A stretch of DNA of 64,000 nucleotides, taken from positions 1,054,001-1,118,000 of the forward strand of contig NZ_CP055156.1 of the NCBI RefSeq assembly GCF_014217805.1, written 5' to 3'. The stretch is from Adhaeribacter swui (GTDB lineage: Bacteria > Bacteroidota > Bacteroidia > Cytophagales > Hymenobacteraceae). Shown here piece after piece: positions 24,888 to 34,162 of this stretch. The notes beneath the pieces were generated by a model that had not been told where the DNA came from, ran no database searches, and saw only the letters and a program-made list of their open reading frames with translations. Within the stretch, counting starts at the first letter, position 1. Each line of letters opens with the position of its first letter. The position numbers were made by a program, and so were the translations under genes.

Positions 24888-24925
24888 GGCAGTAAAGCTT
24901 GGTAAGTGGCCGTACTTTTAAAAAT

Positions 24926-25690
24926 TTACAAATTCACGCCGCCCGAAACTTCAATGCGTTGACCGTTAATCCAGCGGGCTTCTTCGGTGCATAAAAAGGC
25001 GACAACGCCGCCAATATCTTCGGCTACGCCTACCCGGCCCAGCGCAGTTAAACTGGATAAGTGGTCATTTAGTTCTTGGTTATCGCGCACCCGGCCACCG
25101 CCAAAATCGGTGGCAATAGGTCCGGGAGCTACTACGTTGGCCGCAATGCCACGCGAACCTAATTCTTTGGCTAAATACCGGGTAAGCACTTCCACGGCAC
25201 CTTTCATGGAGCCATACGCCGATGAACCCGGATTAGAGAAACGCGCCAATCCCGACGAAATATTAATAATGCGACCGCCATCATTTAAGAAAGGCAAAGC
25301 TTTTTGCGTTAAGAAAAACACGCCTTTGTAGTGAATGTTTAAGGCCGTATCAAACTGTTCTTCGGTGGTTTCGGCGAAATTAGCGTAAAGCGCGGTGCCG
25401 GCATTATTAATTAAAAAATCAAAATTAGGGCTGCCGGTTTGCTCTTGTAAATGAGTGGTTACTCTTTCCAGAAAACCATCAAACGATGGAATGTTGCCGG
25501 CATCTAATTGAAAAGCATAGGCTTGCTGCCCCAAAGTTTGTATTTCCGATACTACTTTTTCAGCTTCCTGCTGGTTGCTGTGGTAGGTAAGCACCACATC
25601 GATGCCTTTTTTTGCTAAACTAAGAGCCATGTCTTTGCCTAGTCCGCGGCTCCCGCCGGTTACTAAGGCTATTTTATTATTTGTAGCCAT
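24926..25690 (-). CDS. SDR family oxidoreductase
   Basis: A 254-residue classical short-chain dehydrogenase/reductase. It has TGGSRGLG (cofactor loop, about 11-18), NNAG (about 94-97), the catalytic Ser in INISSG, and YGSMK (Tyr-x3-Lys). The C-terminal GRVGVAEDIGGVVAFLCTEEARWINGQRIEVSGG is typical. TYHSNQQEAEK after beta2 suggests NADP(H) preference, uncertain. An AraC regulator lies 93 bp upstream on the same strand and is a likely controller. Confidence 0.92.
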   Translation of the reverse strand: MATNNKIALVTGGSRGLGKDMALSLAKKGIDVVLTYHSNQQEAEKVVSEIQTLGQQAYAFQLDAGNIPSFDGFLERVTTHLQEQTGSPNFDFLINNAGTALYANFAETTEEQFDTALNIHYKGVFFLTQKALPFLNDGGRIINISSGLARFSNPGSSAYGSMKGAVEVLTRYLAKELGSRGIAANVVAPGPIATDFGGGRVRDNQELNDHLSSLTALGRVGVAEDIGGVVAFLCTEEARWINGQRIEVSGGVNL

Positions 25691-25783
25691 TTTCTTAAAT
25701 TTTTATACTACAAAGTTGGCGCAATTTGCCGGTCCGGTGTTTGCGCGTTTCAATCCATTATTTGCAAAAATCAAATCGGTAGT

Positions 25784-26716
25784 TCAGGAACGGAAAGCCA
25801 GCGGCGACAGACCAGCTTGTTTTTTAAAAAAATTAGAAAAATGCGCTACTTCTTCAAACCCCAAAGAATACGCAATCTCCGACACGTTCCAATCGGTTTG
25901 TTTGAGCAGGATTTTGGCTTCCTGGGCCAGGCGGCTGCTAATAAAATCGGTGGTAGTTTTGCCGGTGTTTTCTTTTAAAACTTTGTTTAAATGGTTCACG
26001 TGAATGGCTAGCCGCTCGGCGTAATCTTTGGCGGCCCGCAGTTCCAGTTGCTGTCCCGGTGAAGTTATCGGAAACTGCCGTTCCAGCAATTCCACGAACA
26101 AACCGGCAATGCGGGCAGTAGCATTATGGGAATTATACTGGGCAATATCGGGTTGCAGTTTCTGGCCGTAGTGGATTAACTCTAACACATAATTGCGCAA
26201 TAAATCATATTTATACGGGTAGTCTGAGGCCAGTTCCTGGAACATTTTCTCGTACAACTGTTTTAGTTCTTGGGCCTGATTCTCGGTTAATTCAAAAACC
26301 GGGTAACCGCCTGGCTTAAAAATAGGCAGTTCATCCAGAATTACGCCACTCCGCGAAGCTGCCAGAAACTCGTGGGTAAAAATGCAAAAGTACCCCGACT
26401 GGTTTTCGTCTTGCGGCAGGTAGTTGTACGGCACTTTGGGCGAGGCAAACAATAAACCGTGCTTCCGGATGTCGATGGTTTTGTCGGCGTACTCGGCACG
26501 GTTATGGCCGTTTATCAGGCTTATTTTGTAATAAGTACGCCGGTTGTAAGGCATTTCTTTAGTTTCCTTCAACTTCTTCCGGGTGCTGGCAATATTAAAA
26601 ACGTTAAAGTGTCCGATTTCTTTATTAATGCCGTCGGGCAAAATGGTTTCGAGTTGGTTATTGGCTACAAAACCCATTTCCCGGTAAAAGTCCTGCAACG
26701 AAGCAATGCCTGTCAT
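25784..26716 (-). CDS. AraC family transcriptional regulator
   Basis: A 310-residue regulator with an N-terminal sensor domain (about 30-150; YKISLINGHNRAEYADKTIDI and HGLLFASPKVPYNY) and a C-terminal AraC domain (about 205-310; ERLAIHVNHLNKVLKENTGKTTTDFIS, then IAYSLGFEEVAHFSNFFKKQAG). It belongs to a different subgroup from its two neighbours (22892 and 28795). It precedes an SDR gene on the same strand. Confidence 0.92.
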   Translation of the reverse strand: MTGIASLQDFYREMGFVANNQLETILPDGINKEIGHFNVFNIASTRKKLKETKEMPYNRRTYYKISLINGHNRAEYADKTIDIRKHGLLFASPKVPYNYLPQDENQSGYFCIFTHEFLAASRSGVILDELPIFKPGGYPVFELTENQAQELKQLYEKMFQELASDYPYKYDLLRNYVLELIHYGQKLQPDIAQYNSHNATARIAGLFVELLERQFPITSPGQQLELRAAKDYAERLAIHVNHLNKVLKENTGKTTTDFISSRLAQEAKILLKQTDWNVSEIAYSLGFEEVAHFSNFFKKQAGLSPLAFRS

Positions 26717-26836
26717 TTTACAACTGTTTTGCGAAAATCAAATATAGTAAATACCGGGCAAGCGGAGCTTTAAAATGTAAGGAAATAACAATTACTTCCT
26801 TTTGGGCATTTCAGAACCATTAATCGGCGGCATAGT

Positions 26837-27604
26837 TTAGCGACCTCCGGTCACGTCGATAATTGTTCCGGTTGAGAAAGAGGCTTCGTCGGATAATAAC
26901 CACAATATTGCTTTTGCCACTTCTTCGGGGTGGCCCCCTCTTTTCATGGGCAAGGAGCTTTTTATCCGGTTTACTCTATCGGGTTCTCCGCCACTTGCAT
27001 GAATATCCGTATAGATAAATCCTGGCCTCACGGCATTTACTCTTATTCCTTCTGCAGCTACTTCTTTTGAAAGCCCAAATGTAAGCGTATCAATGGCACC
27101 TTTCGAAGCAGCATAATCTACATATTCATTAGGGGAACCGGTTCGTGCGGCAATAGAAGAAACATTTACGATGGCTCCACCTTTACCACCATAAAGAGTT
27201 GACATCCGTTTAATTGCTTCTTTCGAGCATAAAAAGTAACTAATAATATTGCTGTTTATCACTCGGGTAAGCCGCTCTACATCCATGTTATCTACTCGCG
27301 ATTGTGCTTCCAGAATACCTGCATTATTTACTAAGGCTGTTAATCTTCCGAAATCTTTATCTATTTTATTAAATAGCGCAGTTACATCTGCTACAGAAGA
27401 TACATCTGCCTTATACGCAATGGCCTGCCCCCCCCTTTGGTTTATGGAATCCACAATTTGTTCGGCGGCTGTTTTATTTTGCAAGTAATTTACACAAACG
27501 TTATAACCTTGTTTTGCAGCTAACAAAGCGGTTGCAGCTCCAATGCCTCTGCTACTTCCAGTTATCAGAATTGTTTTATCCATGTAGCTATTTTCAGTTT
27601 GCAC
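26837..27604 (-). CDS. SDR family oxidoreductase
   Basis: A 255-residue classical SDR with GSSRGIGAATALLA (cofactor loop), NNAG, IVNVSS, YAASK (Tyr-x3-Lys), and the C-terminal GHPEEVAKAILWLLSDEASFSTGTIIDVTGG. The N-terminus is ambiguous. A GTG at 27604 follows GGAGGAA but very closely; an ATG seven codons later (27583, MDKTILITGSS) starts exactly at the first beta strand and may be the true start. Upstream 27605-27930 holds the divergent promoter region and no gene. Confidence 0.9.
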   Translation of the reverse strand: MQTENSYMDKTILITGSSRGIGAATALLAAKQGYNVCVNYLQNKTAAEQIVDSINQRGGQAIAYKADVSSVADVTALFNKIDKDFGRLTALVNNAGILEAQSRVDNMDVERLTRVINSNIISYFLCSKEAIKRMSTLYGGKGGAIVNVSSIAARTGSPNEYVDYAASKGAIDTLTFGLSKEVAAEGIRVNAVRPGFIYTDIHASGGEPDRVNRIKSSLPMKRGGHPEEVAKAILWLLSDEASFSTGTIIDVTGGR

Positions 27605-27930
27605 TTTCCTCCCTTAAATTACTTCTTTTCCTCATTCTCACTATAGTTCTTCGATACCATAGACTACTATTTATTCCACATTTTTAAAATTTAAAAAATA
27701 CAAAGTTTATAAAGTTTATAAAGCAAGAGTGCATTAAAGGAATATAGTAAAATTTACTTTCCGAATTCCACATCAAACAATGCTTCAGTTGATTTTGGCA
27801 GAGTTACTTGCCTAAACTGCTTATCCGGTGAGCGCGTATTTTCCGTTTTAGTTACGAATGTCCTTGATTTGGTTAGGATTGGTACTACCCTAAACTCCGA
27901 CCTTTGCATTACTGAAATATTAATCATCTT
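27605..27930. other. Divergent intergenic region between two SDR genes
   Basis: No gene or clear repeat is seen. AT-rich tracts (TTTTTAAAATTTAAAAAA near 27681 and a doubled TTTATAAAG at about 27707-27722) lie between the minus-strand SDR and the plus-strand SDR. A 62-codon minus frame at 27754-27942 overlaps the plus gene start and is not supported. Confidence 0.4.
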
Positions 27931-28704
27931 ATGGAAAATCAAATAAAGTCATCCACAAACAACCCGCCCGTTGCCTTGGTAACCGGCGCGAACCAGGGAG
28001 TAGGTTACCAGATTGCGAAAGCGCTTGCCGAAAACGGGTATATCGTTTACGTCGGGTCGCGTAACTTAAGCAACGGCGAAAAAGCCGCTACGGAAATAGG
28101 CGGCCAGGCGCGAGCGATTCAATTGGACGTTACCCAACAACCGAGCATCAGCGCGGCGGCCGCGAAAATTCAAGAAGAACAAGGGCGTTTAGATTTGCTC
28201 GTGAATAATGCCGGTATTTCCCACGCTGGTCAGCCGGGCCGCACCCTGGAAGAAACCACCGTGGCGGGCAAAGCCACTACAGCCTCGCTGGACGAAGTCC
28301 GGACGGTTTGGGAAACGAACGTATTTGGCGTTATAGCCGTTACGCAAGCCATGCTGCCTTTGCTGCGGAAATCAGCGGCTGCCCGGATTGTAAATGTATC
28401 CAGTGCGTTGGGTTCCCTCACCTGGCTTTCGGACCCGGCTTGCTGGGCCCGGGAACATTTCGGGGTAGTTTACGGCGCTTCCAAAACGGCCCTTAATGCG
28501 GTTACTCTGGCTTTTGCTATTGAACTGGAGAAAGAAAACATTAAGGTTAATGCTACCAGCCCCGGCTTTACGGCCACAGCGCTGAATAATTTCCAGGGCA
28601 CCGATTCGGTAGAAGTAGGCTCGCGCGAACCAATCCGGGTAGCCCTGGAAACCGATGGCCCGACCGGCAGCTTTACCGGTCCGGATGGCCCGCTGCCGTG
28701 GTAG
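27931..28704 (+). CDS. SDR family oxidoreductase (carbonyl-reductase-like)
   Basis: A 257-residue classical SDR with TGANQGVGYQIAKALAE (cofactor loop near 18), NNAG with a SHAGQPG extension, IVNVSSALGS, and YGASK (Tyr-x3-Lys). The insertion between NNAG and the central helix and the DGPTGSFTGPDGPLPW end resemble carbonyl reductase-like SDRs common in Bacteroidota. It is followed at 90 bp by an AraC gene on the same strand. Confidence 0.92.
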   Translation: MENQIKSSTNNPPVALVTGANQGVGYQIAKALAENGYIVYVGSRNLSNGEKAATEIGGQARAIQLDVTQQPSISAAAAKIQEEQGRLDLLVNNAGISHAGQPGRTLEETTVAGKATTASLDEVRTVWETNVFGVIAVTQAMLPLLRKSAAARIVNVSSALGSLTWLSDPACWAREHFGVVYGASKTALNAVTLAFAIELEKENIKVNATSPGFTATALNNFQGTDSVEVGSREPIRVALETDGPTGSFTGPDGPLPW

Positions 28705-28794
28705 TTATTGCAAAATGCTTATGAAAACTAGCTGATTTTTAAATTTATGACCGGCTGCCCAAACAGTTGCCGGTCATCTTTCTTATCTTTCATT

Positions 28795-29712
28795 ATGAAA
28801 AGCGAAACCGCAAAAGTACCTAACCTGGAATCTATCCCGGAAATACACCGCATGCTGGGTCTGCCGGGGCCGGTTCATCCCTTAATTACGTTGCTGGATG
28901 GTACCCGAGAGCAAATTGATTTTAGCCGGTTACCGGTTAGTTACGTTTCCCGATTCTATAAAGCTTCTTTTATTACTAAACTGGGGGGCAAGTTCCAGTA
29001 CGGGCAGGGCTATTACGATTTTGATGAAGGCAGTCTTTTATTTACCGCTCCCAATCAACTCATCGGCAGCACCGAAAGCTACAAGGATAGTATTGGGTAT
29101 TCACTCATCGTCCACCCGGATTTTCTGCAAGGGTATCCCCTGGCCAAAAAAATTAAAAATTACGGTTTTTTCTCGTACGGGAGCAACGAAGCGCTGCATC
29201 TTTCGGAGCCCGAAAGAGCCACCATGCAGGCTATTTATACCATCATTCAGCAAGAATTACATAGCCGGATCGATGACTTTAGCCACGAGGTGATTATTGC
29301 CCAGTTTGAGTTGCTACTGAGCTATGCCAAACGCTTTTATAAACGGCAGTTTTTAACCCGCCAAGCCGTTACCAGTGATTTGCTGCAACAATTAGAAGAA
29401 CTGCTAAATACGTATTTCGAGGAGGAAAAGCCGCTCACGCAAGGCGTACCCACAGTACAGTACCTGGCAGAAAACTTGCATTACACTCCCAATTATTTAA
29501 GCGATATGCTACGCTCCCTCACCGGCTTGAACGCGCAACAGCACATCCACCAAAAGCTGATTGAAAAATCGAAAGAATTACTCTCTACCACCCATTTAAC
29601 CATCAGCGAAGTGGCTTATCAACTAGGTTTTGAGCACCCGCAATCGTTTAGCCGGCTTTTTAAAATAAAAACCCAGCTATCGCCGGTGCAATTTAAAGCC
29701 GCGTTTAACTAG
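28795..29712 (+). CDS. AraC family transcriptional regulator
   Basis: I start at the ATG 28795 (MKSETAKVPNLESIPEIHRMLG), which aligns with the beginning of the paralogue at 23812; the longer version adds a Cys-rich leader with no counterpart. The product has 305 residues: an N-terminal sensor (KFQYGQGYYDFDEGSLLFTAPNQLIG) and an AraC domain (about 200-305; LAENLHYTPNYLSDMLRSLTG, VAYQLGFEHPQSFSRLFKIKT). It lies 90 bp after an SDR gene, mirroring the NmrA/AraC pair at 22.9-24.7 kb. Confidence 0.92.
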   Translation: MKSETAKVPNLESIPEIHRMLGLPGPVHPLITLLDGTREQIDFSRLPVSYVSRFYKASFITKLGGKFQYGQGYYDFDEGSLLFTAPNQLIGSTESYKDSIGYSLIVHPDFLQGYPLAKKIKNYGFFSYGSNEALHLSEPERATMQAIYTIIQQELHSRIDDFSHEVIIAQFELLLSYAKRFYKRQFLTRQAVTSDLLQQLEELLNTYFEEEKPLTQGVPTVQYLAENLHYTPNYLSDMLRSLTGLNAQQHIHQKLIEKSKELLSTTHLTISEVAYQLGFEHPQSFSRLFKIKTQLSPVQFKAAFN

Positions 29713-29891
29713 AATTGCTATTAATAGCTGGGTTCTGGAATCAGGCACAATGCTACTAATCACATGCGGTTGCTTGTTTAGGTAAATGCTGCCGGTAAAC
29801 ACAGATTATTTAAAAATAGGCAAACAGGAAGTGAACGTTGTGCAGGAGCAATGACGCATTATTCCAATGAAATTTAGTTAAAGTGAGTTAG

Positions 29892-29935
29892 GCACGGAAG
29901 TAACTTCCGCGCCATAGTGCGCTATGGTGCGTTTA
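29892..29935. repeat. Short hairpin repeat sharing the family D end
   Basis: GCACGGAAGTAACTTCCGCG contains the palindrome GGAAGTAACTTCC, followed by CCATAG-TGCG-CTATGG. The first word resembles the terminal part of D1 and D2 (GGCACGGAAGTAAATCCGCG). Confidence 0.55.
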
Positions 29936-29952
29936 TGTACTTTTATATTTTT

Positions 29953-30708
29953 TTAACCATTAGCTTTTTTATTCCAACAAGTACTTCCAATAAAACTTTT
30001 TCTGAATCTTTCTGGAGTTACATCAATTCCACCTTTTATCATTAAAGTTCTTTCCCATTTTCTTAAGCCAAATGATTCCGTAATAAAAGTTATTTTGTCA
30101 TTTGGCTGTGAAGAACCATAAATGTATTTTACAATACTCATAGTACATTTACTTGATTCACCTTTCTTGAATTCACCAATTACTATTAGAGTATTCTTAT
30201 CAAAAGGCTCTGGTTTTTTATTTTTTATTATCTGCCCGGTATAAGTATCAAATTCTATTTCATTAAATTCATAGGTGGCAATAGAAAAGACAGAGTCTGA
30301 CTGAATTAGCTTAAAATCATCTAAGGTCCAGGTTAAATGCCATATAGATTGAGACACATTACAAGTGTCAGTTACTAAATCTGTTAATTTATAAGAGTCT
30401 ACTTGGATACCATTTTTAAAAAAAACTATTCCCATTCTTTGACCAATTCTATGACCTTCCATAAAATCGTCAAAAACTACAAGCCTTTCTCCGTCATTAG
30501 AAACAAAAATAGTCATACTTGTATAACCCTTATCTTCTATTGAATATAAAGTCTTCCCTAGTTCATTTTTTAGCTTCCAAAGCTTTCTAGAATATTGTAA
30601 GGTGAATTTTCCGTTTTCAGACTTAAAAAGGGTTGTCAGCCGCTGTTCGTCAGCAAAAGCAAAATTTGCTAGAAGGAGCAGGATTATTGTTAAGTAATTT
30701 ATTTTCAT
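29953..30708 (-). CDS. Secreted orphan protein, unknown function
   Basis: A 251-residue protein with a signal peptide (KINYLTIILLLLANFAFA, cleavage near 19) and a beta-rich mature part. Readable landmarks are KFTLQYSRKLWKLKNELGKTLYS, TSMTIFVSNDGERLVVFDDF and RFRKSFIGSTCWNKK. There are three Cys, at about 116, 188 and 245. I recognise no family. The gene is visibly more AT-rich than its neighbours and sits alone between hairpin repeats, suggesting recent acquisition. Confidence 0.75.
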   Translation of the reverse strand: MKINYLTIILLLLANFAFADEQRLTTLFKSENGKFTLQYSRKLWKLKNELGKTLYSIEDKGYTSMTIFVSNDGERLVVFDDFMEGHRIGQRMGIVFFKNGIQVDSYKLTDLVTDTCNVSQSIWHLTWTLDDFKLIQSDSVFSIATYEFNEIEFDTYTGQIIKNKKPEPFDKNTLIVIGEFKKGESSKCTMSIVKYIYGSSQPNDKITFITESFGLRKWERTLMIKGGIDVTPERFRKSFIGSTCWNKKANG

Positions 30709-30830
30709 AAAATAATGGCTAACTTACTGCTAAACGTCATAGGTACATATATCCACCACCCGTTAGCTGGATAAACGTAACCAGATTAAAATATACTACA
30801 TATTTATTCTTTCAAGAAATACCCAGTAAC

Positions 30831-30870
30831 AAAAAACCTGGAACCAGCTATTAAGCTAACCCCAGGTTTT
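30831..30870 (-). terminator. Possible terminator downstream of aldehyde dehydrogenase
   Basis: AAAACCTGG (30833-30841) and CCAGGTTTT (30862-30870) can pair. On the minus strand the run ends in CCAGGTTTTTT. It is 154 bases past the gene end, so a second, nearer hairpin at 30970-30993 may also contribute. Confidence 0.5.
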
Positions 30871-30969
30871 ATATTTTTTAAAATTTTCAGTATAAAAGCA
30901 ATTATATCAGAAACAATTCCTAAACCAAGGGCTTTCCTGAAAATTGTCCGTGAAGAAATAGCCTGTGCC

Positions 30970-30993
30970 GCTGGTTGTGTCCGCACAACCAGC
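30970..30993. repeat. Perfect hairpin GCTGGTTGTG-TCCG-CACAACCAGC
   Basis: A 10-bp perfect stem with a 4-nt loop lies 31 bases after the stop of the minus-strand aldehyde dehydrogenase, without a T-run on either side. It may be an mRNA 3' stabilising stem or a REP-like unit. Confidence 0.7.
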
Positions 30994-31023
30994 ATGCAAC
31001 AAGCTTTAAGCTTCCGCTAAAAT

Positions 31024-32568
31024 CTAAATTTTCTCCGGCAGCAAGGTTGCGTCCTGGTAGTTGCCCAGTACGGGTTCGGAGGGGGCACCTTGGGTAACGG
31101 CTTCTACTAATAACTTACCGCCTACAAACGCACCTTTCCAGGATTCGCCGAGGCCACCGAATACTTCTTCGCGGTCGCCGCGGGAACGGAGCTTGTTGAT
31201 GCCTACTTTAAAGGCCCGTACTTCTTTGGCAGTGCGTTGCGCCCATTTGGTGTCGTCGGAAGCTACGGCCGCTACTAAGGCTCCGTTGGAAATATTCATT
31301 TCGCCTACCAGTTCTTCTACCCGGTCAACCAAAACTACCGAATCAATTGGGCCGAACGGTTCTTTAAAGTACAACTCGCTCTGGCGCGGCAAGTTTACCA
31401 AAGCCCGCGGTGCGCGGTACGCCGAACGGTCCTGATCGGGTAAGAATAACGAATCATCCAGTTTACCTTCGTAGAAAGGCGTAGCACCGGTTTTAAGCGC
31501 ATCGGCGTACAAACGATCCAGGTCTTCGGCCTGGCGGCTATTAATTACCGGGCCAAAATGCAAGTCGGGCAATTTATCATTGGGGTTATCTACCAGAGTA
31601 GGATTACCAATTTTGAGGCTGCGGATAGCGTTCCAATACGTTTCTAAAAATTGCGGGAACAAGCGGCGCTCTACCACAAAACGCACGTAAGCGGTGCAAC
31701 GTTGTTTGCCGTAATCGTAGCCTTTTTTAAGTTGGTCGCCCAGGCTATTCCAGTCCGAGAAATTCCAGATGCCGTAGGTATTCACGCCTTCCATTTCGAG
31801 CATGTAGCGTTTGTGCACCGAAGCCAAGGCATCGGCAATGTTGCGGCCGTTATAGCGTCCGCCTACAAAAGAAAGGCATTCAATGGCCTGGTCTTTTACC
31901 AGTACATCGCTTAACTCGCCACCGGAGCCACTAACCAAAGTTACGGGCAAACCGCAACGTCGGGCAATGGCAAAAGTTACGCTTAAGGAGATAAAACCAC
32001 CGTCGGTAGGCGTTTTAGCAATGGCGGCATTGCCGCAAAGTACCTGCACCAGTACCGCGTGCATCAGCACCGACATGGGGTAATTCCAGGAAGCAATGTT
32101 GGAAACCACGCCCAGGGGCTCCCGGCGGCCCAGCATTTCTTCGATATTATCCACGTACCACTGCACGCCATCAATGCAGCGGTCGATGTCGGTAAAGCCT
32201 AGTTTGTAGGTTTTACCAATTTCCCACATGAGCAATTTGCCAATCAGTTCCACGTTATCGCGGAGTTGGTCGAGGCAATCCTGCACGTGTTGCTTGCGTT
32301 CGTCCAGGTCTACGCGGCACCAATCGGCTGCTTCGCGATGGGCGCCATGTACGGCCCGCAGCGCGGTAGCTTTATCCAGAAAAGGCAGGCTGCCCAGTAC
32401 GGAGCCATCAATGGGAGATACAAATTCCCGGGGAGTGCCCGGCTCCTGCCAGCGACCTTCTAAAAGGTTCAGGTAATTTCCCTGTTGGTCATAAATTTCG
32501 GGGGTTACCTGCTTTACCTGCCGGATTAGTTCGGCGAAGTCAACTTGCGGAGAAACAATTTTTGCCAT
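31024..32568 (-). CDS. Aldehyde dehydrogenase family protein
   Basis: A 514-residue NAD(P)-dependent aldehyde dehydrogenase. The Asn162 block SNIASWNYP and the nucleophile Cys291 in GKQRCTAYVRF are present, together with FKEPFGPIDSVV and the C-terminal GGLGESWKGAFVGGKLL. The usual ELGG motif reads EMEG (258-261), so the general-base Glu258 is kept but the glycines are not. Length and ends are normal. The substrate is not evident, and no pathway gene is adjacent. Confidence 0.88.
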   Translation of the reverse strand: MAKIVSPQVDFAELIRQVKQVTPEIYDQQGNYLNLLEGRWQEPGTPREFVSPIDGSVLGSLPFLDKATALRAVHGAHREAADWCRVDLDERKQHVQDCLDQLRDNVELIGKLLMWEIGKTYKLGFTDIDRCIDGVQWYVDNIEEMLGRREPLGVVSNIASWNYPMSVLMHAVLVQVLCGNAAIAKTPTDGGFISLSVTFAIARRCGLPVTLVSGSGGELSDVLVKDQAIECLSFVGGRYNGRNIADALASVHKRYMLEMEGVNTYGIWNFSDWNSLGDQLKKGYDYGKQRCTAYVRFVVERRLFPQFLETYWNAIRSLKIGNPTLVDNPNDKLPDLHFGPVINSRQAEDLDRLYADALKTGATPFYEGKLDDSLFLPDQDRSAYRAPRALVNLPRQSELYFKEPFGPIDSVVLVDRVEELVGEMNISNGALVAAVASDDTKWAQRTAKEVRAFKVGINKLRSRGDREEVFGGLGESWKGAFVGGKLLVEAVTQGAPSEPVLGNYQDATLLPEKI

Positions 32569-32820
32569 AGTCTATTTAATTTCGGTGTAGCAATTAGAAA
32601 AAAGCTTAGCGGTAGCGATTAAATTACCCTAAACCCGTCAAGCTCTTACAATTTTTTAAATTTTTCGCCAAGTACATGAATTTGAGAATCAGTTTCAAAT
32701 AGAATTTGCGAATAATTTACTTGGAGTGAGCTATCTGCAAGAGCAATTAATTTAAAAATACCTTTTATTCAAGGTAAGAAGCCTTAATTTCTGGTTTGGC
32801 AGGAGGTAAAAAAAATCCGG

Positions 32821-32874
32821 TCAATCAGGAGGGACCCGTTTCGCTACGTAGCCAAATAGGTTCCTCCTGATTGA
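32821..32874. repeat. Family C palindrome, copy C4 (54 bp, 23 of 27 pairs)
   Basis: Centre GCTACGTAGC; right arm AAATAGGTTCCTCCTGATTGA. The outer arms read TCAATCAGG / CCTGATTGA where C1 reads TCATTCAGG / CCTGAATGA, so the change is compensated on both sides. It is the only clear feature in the gap 32569-32950, besides AT-rich sequence. Confidence 0.85.
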
Positions 32875-32950
32875 TGCATCAAATAACAACTAAATAACAA
32901 AGACTTCAATAATGGCGCTTCTCTAACTTATTTCTGTCTTTTCACTTCTC

Positions 32951-33490
32951 TTAAACCAGCTCTGAGGCGGCCGGGTAATCTACTGGTATTTGAGTAGCGG
33001 CAAAAACGTAGTTGGTGAAAATGCGAACAGTTACCAGGCCAATCAGTTCAATTAAACTTGCTTCATTAAAACCAGCGGCGTAGAAGTTATCGACCAGAGC
33101 CGCATCTGGGTGGCCTTTGGTTTCGGTAATGGCTTTGGCAAGTTGTACAATAGCGCGTAGTTTATCGTCGGTGGCAGTACCGCGTCGGAAGTCCAGGGTT
33201 TCTTCTAAAGTAAACCGGAACTTTAAAGCGGCTTGGGTGTGAGCGGCTGAACAGTAAGCACAGTGGTTTACTTCCGACACTACCAAGGCAATGGCTTCGC
33301 GTTCTTTGGCGCTAAAGCTGCCTTTGTTTAAGGTGGCTTCAAAATCCAGAAAGCCTTTTAGTGCATTGCCGGAATAACCAATGGTAGCATATAAATTCGG
33401 CACTTTACCCAGCCGTTTGGTTAACTGCGCAAATATCTCCTGCGATTCGGGACTTACCTGTTCCGCAGTAGGAACGTTGATCGTTTTCAT
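32951..33490 (-). CDS. Carboxymuconolactone decarboxylase family (AhpD-like) protein
   Basis: A 179-residue all-helical protein with the AhpD-type redox motif Cys77-x2-Cys80-x3-His84 in HCAYCSAAH. Other hallmarks are KVPNLYATIGYS and LKGFLDFEATL. Such proteins act as peroxidatic or disulfide reductants. The N-terminal extension is typical of 'peroxidase-related' members. It lies 72 bp after the DUF417 gene on the same strand, forming a likely redox-stress operon. Confidence 0.92.
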   Translation of the reverse strand: MKTINVPTAEQVSPESQEIFAQLTKRLGKVPNLYATIGYSGNALKGFLDFEATLNKGSFSAKEREAIALVVSEVNHCAYCSAAHTQAALKFRFTLEETLDFRRGTATDDKLRAIVQLAKAITETKGHPDAALVDNFYAAGFNEASLIELIGLVTVRIFTNYVFAATQIPVDYPAASELV

Positions 33491-33562
33491 TTTTTAAAAT
33501 TTTTAAATACTAATTCATTATTGAATGCGATAGAGTGCCTAAGCATGCTGCCAGAAAGATGC

Positions 33563-34162
33563 TTAGCGAGCCGGAGAAAGTTTTAATTTTAAGGATTTCT
33601 CCTTTAATCTGGCTAGATAAATTTGCGCCGTTTCGCTTATGGTAATTAAAGCGCCACCCAAAATCACAAGGTCTTTAATTACCAGCCGACCCCGGGCGCT
33701 CAGATAAGGGAAGCCGTGGTGCTCATCCGTTAGGTGCGGCACCCAACTTTCGGGGGTGGTTACCAGAAAAGAAAGCGTGCCCAGCGTCATAATAAAAACC
33801 AACAGACTCCCCACCATACTGGCTAAAGGCGCTACTTTATAAAGGCCCACCAAAACGGCTATTGTTATCAGAAATAAGCCTAAACCGTAAGAAAAACCAT
33901 AGGTATTGTTTTGAATATGCCACGCGTGATGGGCCGGTATCAACTCCCCTTCTTTGTTCTGGTAATTTTTATATTCCTGGGGGTAATTGTAGAAAAACGA
34001 CATAAACGGACTATTGGCCACGAAAGGAACAATGCCGTCGGCTTCGTAAGTAAAAAACTTGAGGCCGCCAATCCATAGAAATACCACGACAATACCGAAG
34101 CGAACCGCTGATTTACCTAGCTGGTCTAAACGGGCTATTTGTTGTATTAATTGATTTTTCAT
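33563..34162 (-). CDS. DUF417 family (RclC/YkgB-like) membrane protein
   Basis: A 199-residue membrane protein with four hydrophobic segments. The signature FLWIGGLKFFTYEADGIVPFVANSPFMSF and the later PYLSARGRLVIKDLVILGGAL are those of DUF417. The E. coli member RclC belongs to the reactive-chlorine response. Here it is followed by an AhpD-like gene and preceded by an AraC regulator, a context close to the rcl arrangement. The mechanism is unknown. Confidence 0.9.
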   Translation of the reverse strand: MKNQLIQQIARLDQLGKSAVRFGIVVVFLWIGGLKFFTYEADGIVPFVANSPFMSFFYNYPQEYKNYQNKEGELIPAHHAWHIQNNTYGFSYGLGLFLITIAVLVGLYKVAPLASMVGSLLVFIMTLGTLSFLVTTPESWVPHLTDEHHGFPYLSARGRLVIKDLVILGGALITISETAQIYLARLKEKSLKLKLSPAR

